Notes: generated from the sequence alone by a model not told the origin. A stretch of 64,000 bases of DNA from Bisporella sp. PMI_857 (GCA_021307315.1 JAJSPD010000006.1:992001-1056000); one strand, 5' to 3'; positions 23,366-34,634 are shown, counted from the first letter of the stretch. Numbers and translations: made by a program.

Positions 23366-24993
23366 TCAAAGTCTCTCTAGCATAGGATCTTCTTTCACAT
23401 ACTCCTCCAGCAGCTTCATTTTGTTTTCGGCGGCACTGAAACGACACCAGTACCCCTCTTCAGCCTTGCACAGGACCATGGCGTTGACTAAAGCAAAAGG
23501 TTAGTGGTACGTTGACGAGAGTAGATTATGCGGTAAAAATAGCGAACGAGCTGGTTGATACAAAAGAACCCCCAACACATTGGGACTGCGTCTTTATTCC
23601 CCAATACGCAAGCTAGCCCACCCACCCTAAAGGCTGGCCATCATGTGATATGATTGAAAAAGTCATTGGAAGAGGTTTGGTACTTAGAAACGATGGCGAT
23701 ATGAAGGCACAACTTACATCGATCCGGACCATTCAAAGCCTTGCCCTCGCCAAGTAGCAGCTTTAACTTTGGGTTCCTTCCTTTGTTCTCTCCCTTCACA
23801 GCCTCCCCGAAATCAAGTCCCTTCCACGCCGCGCTCCAATTCGAGATATTGTAGCTCCATTCGAACACCTCGCATATATGAAGGGCTGTTTCCTCCTCAC
23901 CATCTCCCTACAAGTCTCCATTCCAATCTCTATTTCTTTGGGAACCGTGGCCCGAATAATAGCTTGCCGATTACGGAGCGCGATCTCGCCCATTGGTGTC
24001 GAGGATGTCATTAAAAAACGTGATGTGGCATAATGAAGGGAATTGTGAATGAAGGCGTCGCGATTCTCGAGCTGCGGGATACGGCCACGGAGATTGACTG
24101 TTTGGGAGAGTGTGAGCCTTTTGGATTTCTTGACGTGCATACGTGCGAATTTCATCATGATACCAGTGATGATATCGCCCACGCTTATCCCGGGATCTCC
24201 GCCTTTCTCTTCGGCCAGGTCCCTCACAACACGTGCTCGCAATGCTTGCAAGAGTGAATGAGGCAGGAATACGGTATGTGTGACCTCCTGTTTCTCCAAG
24301 ATGATCTCCGGGAGGAAACCCAAAATGACAAAGGGATACTCTCCCCCACCGTCTCACCCTCATTCGCCCCTTCTTCTTTCTCTCCTTCTTCGAATACTCA
24401 TTGTATAGCTTTCCATTGTTGAAAACGATATCATCATCGTAGCCGATCATTGATGGGGGAGCCACACCTCTAACCATACCAAGCCATGCCTTTAGAATAT
24501 TGCCAAGCCCAAACTGATCACCAAGCACATGCGGCGCACTGATTGCAAGCACAGTTGCATCTGTGAAAGAGGAGAACTGGACATAGAGGAGCGGTGCATC
24601 CGCGGGCTCATCCTTCCGCTCGTACGGCCAGTGTGCTGGCCTGAACCAACTCTCGACTGCGGCAAGATGCGGGTGGAATGTTATGCCAGCTTCTGGATGT
24701 GTAGCACGTGGTAAATCGGTAATATTGTCAATAGAATGATTATACGCCTTAGAGGTCCAGTCGAATAAGAGGTAATTCTCTCCGAAAGTATGAGGGACAT
24801 GATACTCCAAGTGGCCATTCTTGCCAGTGGCTAGTCTGCCACCGAGCTTCCGCCAGTGCTCCCGGATCAAACTAGCTAAGGCATTTTTGAGGATAGCCTC
24901 ATCTAGCTGATCATCGAGAACAAAAAAGGTCCGTGTACGAATATTGTTGACCGGAGTCTGTTGGTCTGTCAGAGGTACTGGAATCACATCCAT
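23366..24993 (-). CDS. BAHD-type acyltransferase, two frame breaks
   Basis: CoA-dependent O- or N-acyltransferase of the fungal BAHD branch (trichothecene 3-O-acetyltransferase-like fold). It starts MDVIPVPLTDQQTPVNN at 24993. The catalytic HxxxD is HVLGD in LAISAPHVLGDQFGLGNIL near 24525. The second conserved region, LDFG in SNWSAAWKGLDFGEA, takes the place of the plant DFGWG. The terminal exon (23366-23487) reads CKAEEGYWCRFSAAENKMKL and ends DPMLERL, as in homologues. The intron before it, 23488-23717, is 230 bp, longer than most here. Two breaks: a G5 run on the coding strand (24343-24347), where one G fewer joins RVRRWG to EYPFVILGFLPEI; and near 23870, between QPFIYA and VFEWSYNIS. About 460 residues. 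The substrate is unknown; no biosynthetic core enzyme lies in the window. Confidence 0.82.
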
Positions 24994-25322
24994 TGTGAAG
25001 AATAAGTGAAGAATAAGTGAATTGAAAAAGATACAACAAAAAGAAGGTAACACGAAGGAAGGTTTGACGTAGGTTTATCGAACAGAGACAGCTCCTTATC
25101 GTTGCTTATCTGAGAAGAGACGATTCCTGTCCATACCTAGCCGAGAGCAGTCAGACCCATGAGATGATCCAAGACCGTTCTAGTTGATTCAAATTGTTTC
25201 TCGCAATCGTACTAAATGATGACAGCCGAGCCGTAACTTGTAAAGCCTGTAAGATGCCATTTTGACTCAACTCCAGGCCTGGAAACGAATTGTTGGATTG
25301 ACCCACATTTGTCACCGAAGCC
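24994..25322. other. BAHD promoter region
   Basis: Upstream flank of the acyltransferase; no coding sequence recognised. Confidence 0.45.
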
Positions 25323-25412
25323 TCCCATTTTAGCTTTGTTGTAATTTCATACACGTCGATAGTTGTCGCTTTCAAGGATCAGGATAAAACTCCTTTATTG
25401 GCTGCTTGGCCC
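25323..25412 (+). repeat. Direct repeat copy 1 (about 90 bp)
   Basis: From TCCCATTTTAGCTTTGTTG to GGCTGCTTGGCCC. It is repeated with a few differences at 25720-25812, 397 bp downstream. Confidence 0.9.
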
Positions 25413-25414
25413 TC

Positions 25415-25590
25415 TTACTACATGACCTCCCTCATCTTACTACACGACCTTTCTTCTTTTACTACACAACCTCCTCTCTTTTACTACACGACTTCCTTCA
25501 TCTTACTACACAACCTTTCTCCTCTTACTACACAACCTCCTCCCTCTTACTACACGACCTTTTTTATTTTACTACACGACCTCCCCCCCC
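25415..25590 (+). repeat. 22-bp minisatellite, eight copies
   Basis: Eight consecutive 22-bp units begin TTACTACAYRACYT at 25415, 25437, 25459, 25481, 25503, 25525, 25547 and 25569. The first half is nearly invariant and the second half is pyrimidine-only and variable. The array starts three bases after direct repeat copy 1. Units are directly adjacent, so it is not a spacer-containing array. Because 22 is not a multiple of 3, all frames cycle and long open frames cross it by chance. Confidence 0.95.
25577..25590. repeat. Left arm of an inverted C/G repeat
   Basis: CGACCTCCCCCCCC here is the reverse complement of the G-run arm at 25695-25710; about 104 bp lie between the arms. Confidence 0.75.
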
Positions 25591-25694
25591 TTGTCTTTCT
25601 CCAGTTTTCTTGCGATTTTGCCAAGTGTCATGTGATTTCTTTTATAAAATAGGTACAACTTCTAGTAATAAAGTCAATGGTTAGGGTTAGTTTC

Positions 25695-25710
25695 GGGGGG
25701 GGGGAGGTCG
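25695..25710. repeat. Right arm of an inverted C/G repeat
   Basis: G10 followed by AGGTCG; on the opposite strand this matches the core of the 22-bp unit ending in a C run, so it may be a ninth, inverted partial unit. Confidence 0.75.
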
Positions 25711-25719
25711 TTATCACTC

Positions 25720-25812
25720 TCCCATTTTAAAGCTTTGTTGTAATTTCATACATGTCTGACAGTTGTTGCTTTCAAGGATCAGGATCAAACTCCTTTATTG
25801 GCTGCTTGGCCC
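25720..25812 (+). repeat. Direct repeat copy 2 (about 93 bp)
   Basis: Matches 25323-25412 apart from about eight substitutions and a 3-bp length difference. It is followed by a different sequence (CTACCTGCATCC). Confidence 0.9.
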
Positions 25813-26415
25813 CTACCTGCATCCCGTCGTTGTTCCGCTAGGACGGGTCATTTAAAATAAAATAGCTCAAGAAGTCCCGAAGATGTTTTACGGCTGCCGA
25901 AAACGAATTCGAATTCGAACTCGAATCGGGATCGTAGTGCTAAGCATCAACAAAAATTGTCAAATTTGGGATTTCAAGAACTTGGGAGCGTGTGGTGATG
26001 CCCAATTTGATCGTATGATTTAGAGAGACCACGATACCCTGCTGGCTAGTAAAATTAAAGTTCCGACCGCCACCTCCGCTGTAAGCTGGTGTTGTAAAGT
26101 CAAATTTGAGCATCTTAATTCTAGTCTGGCATTCGAAATGATTCCATTCTGCACGGGCTGGCCAATCATTAACGCTGGAGAAGCTTTACTTAAATATGGA
26201 CATCTCATTATGTTGGACGACCCATGGCTACGGGGATTGGCTCAGTTTCGGAAGCTGGATGGCATTTACTAAGATTCAGGGGGGCTTACCTCATTTTGTG
26301 TGGGTCGACAGCCAAACGCAATCTCTAACTGGTAGGTATAGTACAGTAGTGAAGTTGCCGCATATCTAGGCCATGATACTTTACAAATAAAACAACAACA
26401 TCGTACTTGACATCA
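25813..26415. other. Spacer before the esterase gene
   Basis: No coding region recognised. A short GAATTCGAATTCGAA palindromic run occurs near 25905-25920. Confidence 0.45.
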
Positions 26416-27731
26416 ATGACAAAGGAGGTTGTTTCTACTCAGTCAAGAGAGCACGCTCATTCGCTCACCATATGGGCATGGGTGCTTCTTCTGCTGAAGG
26501 CTACCGGTATCAGTACGTGCTACTATCAATTTTGCGCGGGTTTTATTTTTTTTTGCTTCCTTTTGATTTTCTGAAGCAATACTGACCGCATCCCCCGTAG
26601 CCTGTGGTCTTGTCATTGAAGCTGTAAAAGCGCTCTCGAGCAAGCGCAGAAATGGATTTGGATATTATCCATATCTCGCCTATAAGGGCATGCGCGACTA
26701 CCAGAGCGGCCTAAACGCGATTGGTATCCAGAATTTGCTTCCATCTACAAGCAAGACATGCAAACAATTTGCAAAGAAGCACAAGCTCCAACAATCCACG
26801 ATCCAGCTTTCAGATGGTTCGGCTGCTCTCTGGCTTGGCCAACCTGAGGCATCAAAAATAATCATTTCCTTCCATGGCGGTGGTTATATGGCTCCAATCC
26901 TAAGCTCACATATATCACTTGCATTTGGCTTTGCAAAACATCCTCAAATAGACAGAAAGAATGTGGCTGTTGTTGTCCTGCAGTATGGTAAGTGCTGATC
27001 TTCTTGTTTCTTGCGTGGTAGAGGAGTTGACCATTCTCCAGATCTCGCGTGTGAGGATGCCAACCACTACCCCCGACAGTTGCAGCAAGCTGTCGCTCTA
27101 CTTGACAACTTGCTCCATATTCAGAAGATATCACCATCAAGGATCACTCTGATCGGAGATTCTGCTGGCGCTCATCTTCTCATAAGTCTGCTCCTGATAT
27201 TCGTCATGCGAATCCTCGTGTGCCACAGCTGGATCTGGATGGCCACATTTCCGGTGCTGTCATTATCTCGCCATGGTTGGAAATGAGTGCATCCGTGAAT
27301 TCCGAATCGATGCAATCCAACATGGACAAAGACATTTTACACGCGCCTTCTCTGGCATATTGGGCTCAGAATTTCATGGGCGCTGCCATCCCAGATGCAT
27401 GGAACTCTCCTTTGGGGGCCCAGACGATTGGTGGAATGATTTACCTGTAGATCACCTGCTCGTCATGTTTGGAGAAAATGAATTAATGTGATGACGTGTC
27501 TACACTTGCCGAAAAGATCAAAGTAAGTCAAGCACGGTTCCCAAACTCTACTAATTTGTGATCCAGACTAACCTGTCATTGTAGACTCGTCATGCGCGGA
27601 CCACAGCTGCCAAGTTCGCAGGCGAATTTCATGTTCAAATGGTCATGAACCACTTTCTCCGGGTAAACGCGCCTTGCGAATCTAAGAACGTGTTTGTCAA
27701 ATGGTTGAACGAGCATCTTAGCTCGACCTGA
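26416..27731 (+). CDS. Alpha/beta hydrolase, HSL-type esterase/lipase, three frame breaks
   Basis: Carboxylic-ester hydrolase of the hormone-sensitive-lipase family. It starts at ATG 26416 (MTKEVVSTQS), with a hydrophobic N-terminal segment (LTIWAWVLLLLKATG) that may anchor or export it. The oxyanion-hole motif HGGGYM is near 26875, the nucleophile motif GDSAGAHL near 27165, and an Asp/Glu region (VMFGENEL) near 27465. A late His (VMNHFLRVNAP) near 27650 completes the triad. Introns 26513-26600, 26988-27041 (joins QY to DLACEDANHYPRQL) and 27523-27584 are canonical and in phase. Breaks occur near 27205, near 27415 and near 27488, each solved by one base. The last exon ends KWLNEHLSST. About 370 residues. 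Confidence 0.78.
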
Positions 27732-28759
27732 GTCCTCAATGGCAGGTATAATAGAAAAAGGCGCCTGTAGCTACTGGGGTGTAGAATTTGTTTTCTTTCT
27801 GTGTGAGCCTAGAACCTGTCGGCTCAAAGTGAGTAGATATGGGGGCCTACTACACCGTGTCAATCCAAAAAAGTAGCGTCAGCTAACCTTGGAATCAATT
27901 AATGACAAAGCACCTACGTGATTCTATGCGGGCTTCCCAAGTCTCCCCTAAGTCTCACGGCTAATAAATCCAATAGTATGTTTACTCTGATTATTAAAAT
28001 ATACTCTCTTTGGATCAAATATCTATCTTCATATTACTATCATGTTTCCTCTTAAATGATTGGCTGCTTTTCTATGTTACTTCATGTACCTTGCTGCGCC
28101 ATGCAACAAAGTCCTCGTGTTCAATAATTCTTAAGAATATTGTCGAATTAATCTATCGACATCAAGCTGAAAGCCAAGAAAGACTCTCATTCCTCGGCTA
28201 GTAGGCTGAATCAGAGTTGGATCAGATAACCCGCAATAATCCTGATGATGCGTCATGCCAGTGGCAGTATTCCGCTGCATCAGACAGACAGGTTAGAAGA
28301 CTCATGCTGCTTTTTCTCTTCAAGGGACCTAAAATATTGCTTCAACGAAGGATAGTTGCACCGCCACCCGAAGGGCATGACAGACTTGTGGACCCGATGA
28401 TCTGGTTCAAGGATCGTAGGTGCCGCTGCATGCCAACTCCGTAGCTCTATATGTCCTCTACGACCTTGGGTGGTCAGACTCCCATAGGACCTCAAGATGC
28501 TGAAATCAGAATACCCAAATGCTAGAGGAGTATAAGTCACCACCAGAAGTTTCATGCAAATGAAATATTGTGGTTCTTCCCTCCGCCAGCAAGCATATGA
28601 GAAGCCATTTTTGCATCGTTGAACCTTTGATACCACGACCTGAACACAATCGCGTCGAATATCTGCCCCGAAATCTATTCATCAAGCCCTATTTATTATA
28701 CAGATCCTACCTCTCATCATACATATTGCACCGCATCAGAATCGGCCATCAACCTGACC
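27732..28759. other. Intergenic spacer
   Basis: No gene recognised; short frames only. The last 100 bp look like the promoter and leader of the small secreted protein. Confidence 0.45.
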
Positions 28760-29187
28760 ATGCATCTCTCCAAAGCCATCCTCATACTACCAGCTCTCTC
28801 CTTCGCCGCCGCAACGCCAACAAACAAACGCTCAGATCACCCTCCTACGTGCGAGACCAATTTATCAAATAGACGCTAAGGCTTCACTGTCAGAGGAAGA
28901 GGTACCTAGGTTGGTCGTCAAAGGCTCGGGGTCAAAGAAGGTAATGTATCTCACAATCCGAGGACCGGCGACAAGCCATCCCTCTTCTACACCGGAGTGG
29001 TGGGGCTATGAAGTATCGCAGGGTTGGTGCCAGAGAAACCGGACCAGGAGAGCACCAGGATGGAAAGCACTGCATCGAGACTGCAATCCAGAAGGCGAGA
29101 TGGGGTGGTGCCATCGTCTTCACTGATTGGAATATATTTTGCGACGATAGGGAGCCCGAGAAGGAGAAGTATGACGAGGATGGGTGA
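28760..29187 (+). CDS. Candidate small secreted protein, frame-broken
   Basis: ATG 28760 opens a textbook signal peptide (MHLSKAILILPALSFAAATP), then TNKRSDHPPTCETNLSN before a stop. Downstream, coding-like sequence in other frames carries GKHCIETAIQKARWGGAIVF then TDWNIFCDDREPEKEKYDED, stopping at 29187. The pieces need at least two indels, or an intron near 28880 that I could not fix. If joined, the product is about 130 residues, with three cysteines in the pieces I can read. Size, signal peptide and lack of a known domain fit the broad class of fungal small secreted proteins. I infer no function. It may be a pseudogene. Confidence 0.45.
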
Positions 29188-30613
29188 GGATGATTGAGGG
29201 ATACCGAACGGGTAGAATTGTGGAACAGCAGGTTGGAAAGGCAATATTTGGATTTTCTGGAGCTTTGGCGCTGCCGTTGCTGCATCAAAGCATGCGATTT
29301 CTCTTTGAACGCTTTCATTCGCTGGAGTTTTATGTACCGCTTGGGTTTGACAGTGCGCTCGCACTATCACAATGAATTTTTCATATCACAAGAGGTCTTC
29401 ATTGCAAGAGAGCCCTCCGGCTGGCTTTCAATCTTTGACCCGGTCAGACTAGAGTTCATTACCCCCCGCTTGCTTGAACTTATGTCGCTGCCACAATGCA
29501 CCGAGGCTGGCTAGTATGTGCGCTTTGAAGGCTCCGCAATCCGAGGTTACGGCAGCATATCTTTTTCTAGAAATGGAATTAACCTGAATTTTTCTTTTAT
29601 CTATGAAAGCCACTTGCTCAAAGAATCAAACACGAAAGCTGACACTGCATTGCGAAAATTCATCAGCGAATCTCGATATATCAAGCATATTGATATGTTG
29701 GTTATGCTTACTGTAATAGCATCGAAGCTAGGTGGAGTTACTACTATGTATTTTTTTTCTTGTGCTTTTCAATTGTTTTGCAACTTTGCTTGTCTATTGT
29801 CTCTAGTTGACGGATGATTTACTCATCGTCATGTACATTTAGGTGTTGTGACTTTGCATTTTTCATCTTTATCTAATTGGTATGTGTATTTGCTTGTCAT
29901 ATAAGTTCATTTATTGCAAGCCGTTAGGCGTTTGTGTGCCTCGTCTCTGTATTGTAGATACCCAATAGTAATAAATTTCCAGTCCTTATTTTGCTGGGAA
30001 GCAAACTCATACTCTCATCTATCTATCAAAGTGAATGGTATAACATTATTCCTGGGCCTAGTTTATGTGGATCAACTAGTCCACATACATGACTATGTAG
30101 AATGGGCAACACCTCAAACCTGAAAGAAGTAATATACTGGATGTGAAGGTAAATGGATCAAAGGTAATGGGGGCTTTAAAAGATTGAAACAAGCTTCGGT
30201 AAGATTATATGTTTCTTGCATGCAGATGTTATCTTCTAGTAAATTGTCTACATATTTATAAACTATAGATAAACTGTCAAGCTCTTCCGGGACATTGAAC
30301 ATGTGGATCCATCAGAATAATTACACAAGCGCCATTCAAATTACTTTATAATAAATTAGCGGTTCATATTCAAAGACTTTAATGTACTCCTTACCACGAT
30401 ATAAAGCCAAATCTACTTCAGATACCCTTGCTTAACCGAACCGGAGTCCTTTCGGTTAGTATCCAGATAAGATAGCCGATTCCGAATAACAGAATTTCTG
30501 CCCGCCTAAGCTTAGCCTAGTGCGACACTAGCACTACCCCACCAAAGCTAGAGTAACGGCTGAGGCTCTGGGCTTTATGATCAACACTCTAACACCACCA
30601 TACATTGCTTACC
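29188..30613. other. AT-rich intergenic stretch
   Basis: A 106-codon frame at 29194-29514 is not recognisable. From 29550 to 30450 the DNA is AT-rich with no coding signal. The last 150 bp are the promoter and leader of the Zn2Cys6 gene. Confidence 0.45.
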
Positions 30614-32913
30614 ATGGCTACACCCGCAGCCTCGTCGCAAGAACAGCAGTCAGGCGGTCAAGCACCTACCCTGGCTAGGGTTATCCGAAAACGCAATCGC
30701 CATATCCTATCGTGCAAAGACTGCCATCGGCGTAAACAAAAGGTGAGGTTTTGTGCCTTGCAGACGTGGCTGAGATCGGAACTGACATTCACAGTGCGAC
30801 CAACTCCGACCATCGTGCGCAAACTGCCTGCGTCGCAGCGTCAGTTGCGAATATCACGTTCGTCGTCCTCGTCCCTCATCGTCGTCATCTTCGGAGAATG
30901 GAAGCTCGTTTGGCGTATTCAGACAGTCCGATCCTGCATCGCAGGTTAGCGGCTTTGGATATACTGGAATGGGCACAAACACTACACTGGGAATACTCAA
31001 CCGCATCGAGGGCAGTACCGGACCGATGGTTATTCAATCGAATTCAGTGTTGGAAAACTCTAACTTAGTGGCGAAGTGGAAGGACTCGATTCGGCTACTC
31101 CTCCAAAGGTCTATATTGAGAAGCTTGTTGACACATACTTTAAAGAGGTTAACTACCACTATTACCCTCTGGATGAAGGTCTTTTCAAAGATTTATACAG
31201 CGAGTGGCAGACGATACCACACACAACAATGGTCAAGGGCCCACAAGAACTGCGTGTCGATTTACAATTCTTCCCTGCACTGCTGTTCCAAGTTTTAGCT
31301 TTGGGATTGCAGTTTCTCCCCCCCTATTATCATACCGATCTTGAACATCTCAAGTATGCCGCGGCATGACCTTCAGCGATGTTGCCAGCGAGTATAGTGA
31401 GTCTGGACTCTCCATTCTTTCACTTTTGGGAGTTCGAGCAACAACCCTCATCAAGGTCCAAGCTGGATTCTTACGGTCCGCCTACCTGAAAAATTGCGGT
31501 ATGGTTCCCGAAGCTTGGCACTCTCTGTCCGCGACGATTCGCAATGCGCAAGAGATGGGTTTGCACAAGCCTCGTACGAAGATCTTGACTCTACGAGAAA
31601 ATGGTGGTGACAATATGGAACGTTTGTGGGAGGAACAATTGCGATTGAGAATGTGGGCGATCCTCTGCTTGTGGGATATTCACATGGCTATCGTTTTAGG
31701 ACGACCCCGACTGTTGATATCATGGATGGCCCGCCAGAGCTTCCTAAAGACACACCTATTCCCAAAAACAGAGAGTGGATGCTCCCATTGAGCGACTTCA
31801 TTCTGACCCTCCTACCCCGCTGACGATGCTGATTTACTCCCTTAAGGTTTGCAGCCCACTTTGGGAGATTGCGAAACTGGATAGAGAGGACCCTCACCAG
31901 AATGACCTTGCTACAGTCAAGAAGATCCATGACCACATCAAGGAAATCGCATTATCTTGCCCTCCTTGGTTCCGAGCAGAGGGTTATGACTTTGAATTTG
32001 ATGCAAATCCTGAATGCTATTGGCTACCCCGGGCCCGACAGACCTTTGTTAGTAACAGCGCCTTCACAGTCATGGCTTTATATCGCCCATATATCTCTAC
32101 AAACTTCACAAATCGCACAAACGCTCTGGAAGGCGCTCTTTCTGTCCTACGCGCACAGCGGAACATCTTCGAGCTAATCAAGATCAAAGACTACAAGATG
32201 TTCACTCTCGTTATAAATACTTTCGATGCCATTGTTCTTGTTGCAGCTATTATATTCTGCACCCTAACGACAATAGGGATAAATTGGAAGATGCATTACA
32301 GCATTTTGAATGGGGCATGGAACGATTCAGAACAATGAGTGGTTACAACACCATGGCTGATTCGGCCTTGGATGTCATCAATGCTATCTATGTCCGTCTA
32401 AAAATTGTTCTAGCCACCGCTAACAAACGCCGTCGATCTGCCGATGCCGGATCGCCATTGAGTGCTCACTTCCCGCTTCCATCCAGAATCCCACCCTCCA
32501 TCCAACAACTATTACCAAAACGTCGGTCAAAGTTCCATGTCCGCAGCCTCGTCTACGAACGGAACACAGTACACGCAACCCACTATTTCTAACATGACCG
32601 ACTCCATAAGCGGTAGTACACCTATCTCATCCAGCTGGGACGGCAGTGGCATGGGTGGCATGGACATCTTACCAAATGCCAGCACCTACTATAGCGAAAT
32701 TTCAAACATTGCCCTTTACAACCCTTGCACGATCTCATCTCTGGAAACCTCACCACTATCGCGCATCCAGCTGCCATCCACGACCCACAGATGGTGGACT
32801 ATGACAACTGGCAGAACTTCTACACCTATCAGTTTGGAGGAGAGTTTGCGGAGGACAGTTTCTGGGGTCATATGAATAGCGCTCCTTATCACTCCTGGAA
32901 GCCTACCTTGTAG
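30614..32913 (+). CDS. Zn2Cys6 transcription factor with fungal-specific regulatory domain, about seven frame breaks
   Basis: Binuclear-cluster DNA-binding regulator, presumably nuclear. It starts at ATG 30614 (MATPAASSQEQQ). The cluster is split by the intron 30743-30794 exactly after CKDCHRRKQK and resumes CDQLRPSCANCLRRSVSCEY, giving C-x2-C-x6-C-x5-C-x2-C-x6-C. The middle domain carries the usual signature (VDTYFKEVNYHYYPLDE; SEYSESGLSILSLLG; NAQEMGLHK; DIHMAIVLGRPR). The C-terminus is Ser/Asn/Gly-rich and ends APYHSWKPTL. Frame changes fall near 31073, 31364, 31706, 31775, 32260, 32465 and 32715. Both sides of each match the expected family order, so the break density points to sequence error rather than decay. 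About 740 residues. Target genes are unknown; it neighbours the esterase and acyltransferase but there is no evidence that it regulates them. Confidence 0.82.
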
Positions 32914-33523
32914 AAAATGTCATCCCTTCATGTATATTAGTATAGCGCTGCATTGAAAATAGGCTTATATAATGAAAATGCGTTGTTCTCTCTTTACAGT
33001 TCTTCATGTGGAATAGCAGTTCTAGAATATTTGGAACAATCTACTAGCTTCTTGCTCTGAGGCACTTAGAAGCTCGTACAGAAATGGCCTCTTACAAATG
33101 TTCTAGAATATGATATACATTTCATCCCACGCTATAGCTATGAATATGAGAGTTTATGTAGTTGTTTATTGAATAGAATCTCAATCAATTTACTCCAAAG
33201 CTTGTCTGTAATCCAATGGTCAAATGTCCCAAAACGTTGTACACATTGAAAAGAAGGATTTCGAAGCAGATTTCGAGTTTATGTAGCCATAATAAAAACC
33301 CTTTACAGAATGCAGATAAAAATCTTACACCTCAGCAATGCTGATATGTTTTATGAACTACTAGACACTCAACAATCCAAAGCACCAAATGCCTTCATAA
33401 ATTCGAAACTATAATTTCTATACCTCATAAGTCCGCAAGCCTTACATGACCAGTACGCCGTCTCCTGATACCCCAGTCCAATAAATATATATTATGATAT
33501 ACAGTTTCCCCAAGTCTAAGGTC
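32914..33523. other. Intergenic spacer between convergent genes
   Basis: AT-rich 3' flanks of the Zn2Cys6 and DUF5672 genes. Nothing else recognised. Confidence 0.5.
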
Positions 33524-34634
33524 CTACCAAGCGCTCAGCCGATCCAATAATCTCACATCCTCATCCTCAAACTCCGCATCTCTCTTCCACGCAGTACCAC
33601 ACCCGCCAGGAACATACCGCTCAGCGTCCATCTTTAAAATCATCTTCACCTCTGGGCAATACTTCCAAATATGCTGCCGAGCCTCCGGATTGCCCCACGC
33701 CTGGATGCATCCACTTCCCGCTGCCTCCCATGTGATAACCATCGGCTCATATCCACCTTCGCGCCAGTCATCAATGCCCTTCACGAGCTCGCCTCCTTTC
33801 ACGATCCCGCATCCACCTCCCCCCCGATCTTCTCTCTCGGCCCGGAATGCAGCTCCCCGCTGAACTTCAACGAGACGGTCCCGTTCGCCATCCGGGCGCC
33901 GGGCATCTTGGCCATGCGTTCGGTGAGCCACACGTCTTCCGGTATGTCGCCTGCCCCCCGCGGAGGGTTCGCGCGGATGGTTGCGAGCACGCGGCTTACG
34001 CGCCGCAGGGACAGGCCGCCGTTGCCCCCCATGCTGAGCTCGGTTCCACGGCGCGCCGACCCAGTCGTACTCCAGCCAGTCATCCAGGTTCCGCCGGCTG
34101 TTCGCGCAGAGGATCGAGTCTGTTTGGAAGATCAGCACGTTCTTACGCTGTTCTTGGCTAGCAATGTTCCCCAGAGGAACTCGTGGTGAGGAAGGCGGAG
34201 ATTTCTTCTTGCGACGAGGTGGTGGTGTTGGCGGGGATGAGCGTCAGGTTTAGCTTCCCGGACTGGATGTGGGCTTGGATTGCTCGAGACGACTTTACGG
34301 ATTCAAGTGATTCGGGAGACCATCAGTTGGAAGGGCCAGGAGGCCGGGACCACAGAAATGAAATGCAGGAGGACGGTGTGAGTTGCGGGATGGCCGGTTC
34401 TCGATTAGCAGCGCGAGTTTCGATGTATTTAGGTTCGCATGTAGCGAGTGGGCGGTATTGGAGGTGATGCGTTGAGCGGGGTGAGCGGATATGGGATAGT
34501 AGTGGTAGGTTGTGATCAGCCTGGTAACGTTAGATTTGTTCTTGACTAAGAGCAGGAAATACTTACAGGAGAATGAGAACGAGGGCGAAGGCACAAAGGC
34601 GCCGTACAAGAGGGGTCCATCCAGGGAGCAGCAT
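33524..34634 (-). CDS. DUF5672 protein, type II membrane topology, at least five frame breaks
   Basis: Fungal family of unknown function, probably glycosyltransferase-like; that is inference. Exon 1 starts at 34634 (MLLPGWTPLVRRLCAFALVL) and forms an uncleaved signal anchor. The intron 34521-34566 (GTAAGT...CCAG) leads into ITTYHYYPISAHPAQRI. The domain follows: SKLALLIENRP, TVLLHFISVVPASWPFQL, PHHEFLWGTLLA, LIFQTDSILCANS, NLDDWLEYDWVGAPW, GNGGLSLRRVSRVL, EDVWLTERM, NGTVSLKFSGE, and the end region RQHIWKYCPEVKMIL. That order is what I expect for the family. Breaks lie near 34380, 34320, 34160, 34060 and 33810. The region 33800-34100 is much more GC-rich than its surroundings. About 330 residues. 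Confidence 0.78.

Noticed and set aside
25415..25590. Regular 22-bp repeats as a CRISPR-like array
   Set aside because: Units are directly adjacent without spacers, and the organism is a eukaryote.
25398..25684. Long open frames over the minisatellite as a repeat-protein gene
   Set aside because: 22 bp is not a multiple of 3, so the open frames arise from low stop-codon content; no start context, splicing or domain.
25679..25692. GGTTAGGGTTAG, a telomere-like motif
   Set aside because: Only about one and a half TTAGGG units inside a repeat region; far too short to mark a telomere or interstitial telomeric tract.
26416..27731. Esterase as a pseudogene
   Set aside because: Catalytic motifs, introns and C-terminus are all intact between breaks, with no clear nonsense substitution.
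33524..34138. The 204-codon single frame as the true DUF5672 product
   Set aside because: Its middle third is Arg/Pro-rich nonsense, while another frame at 33799-34083 carries the conserved motifs.
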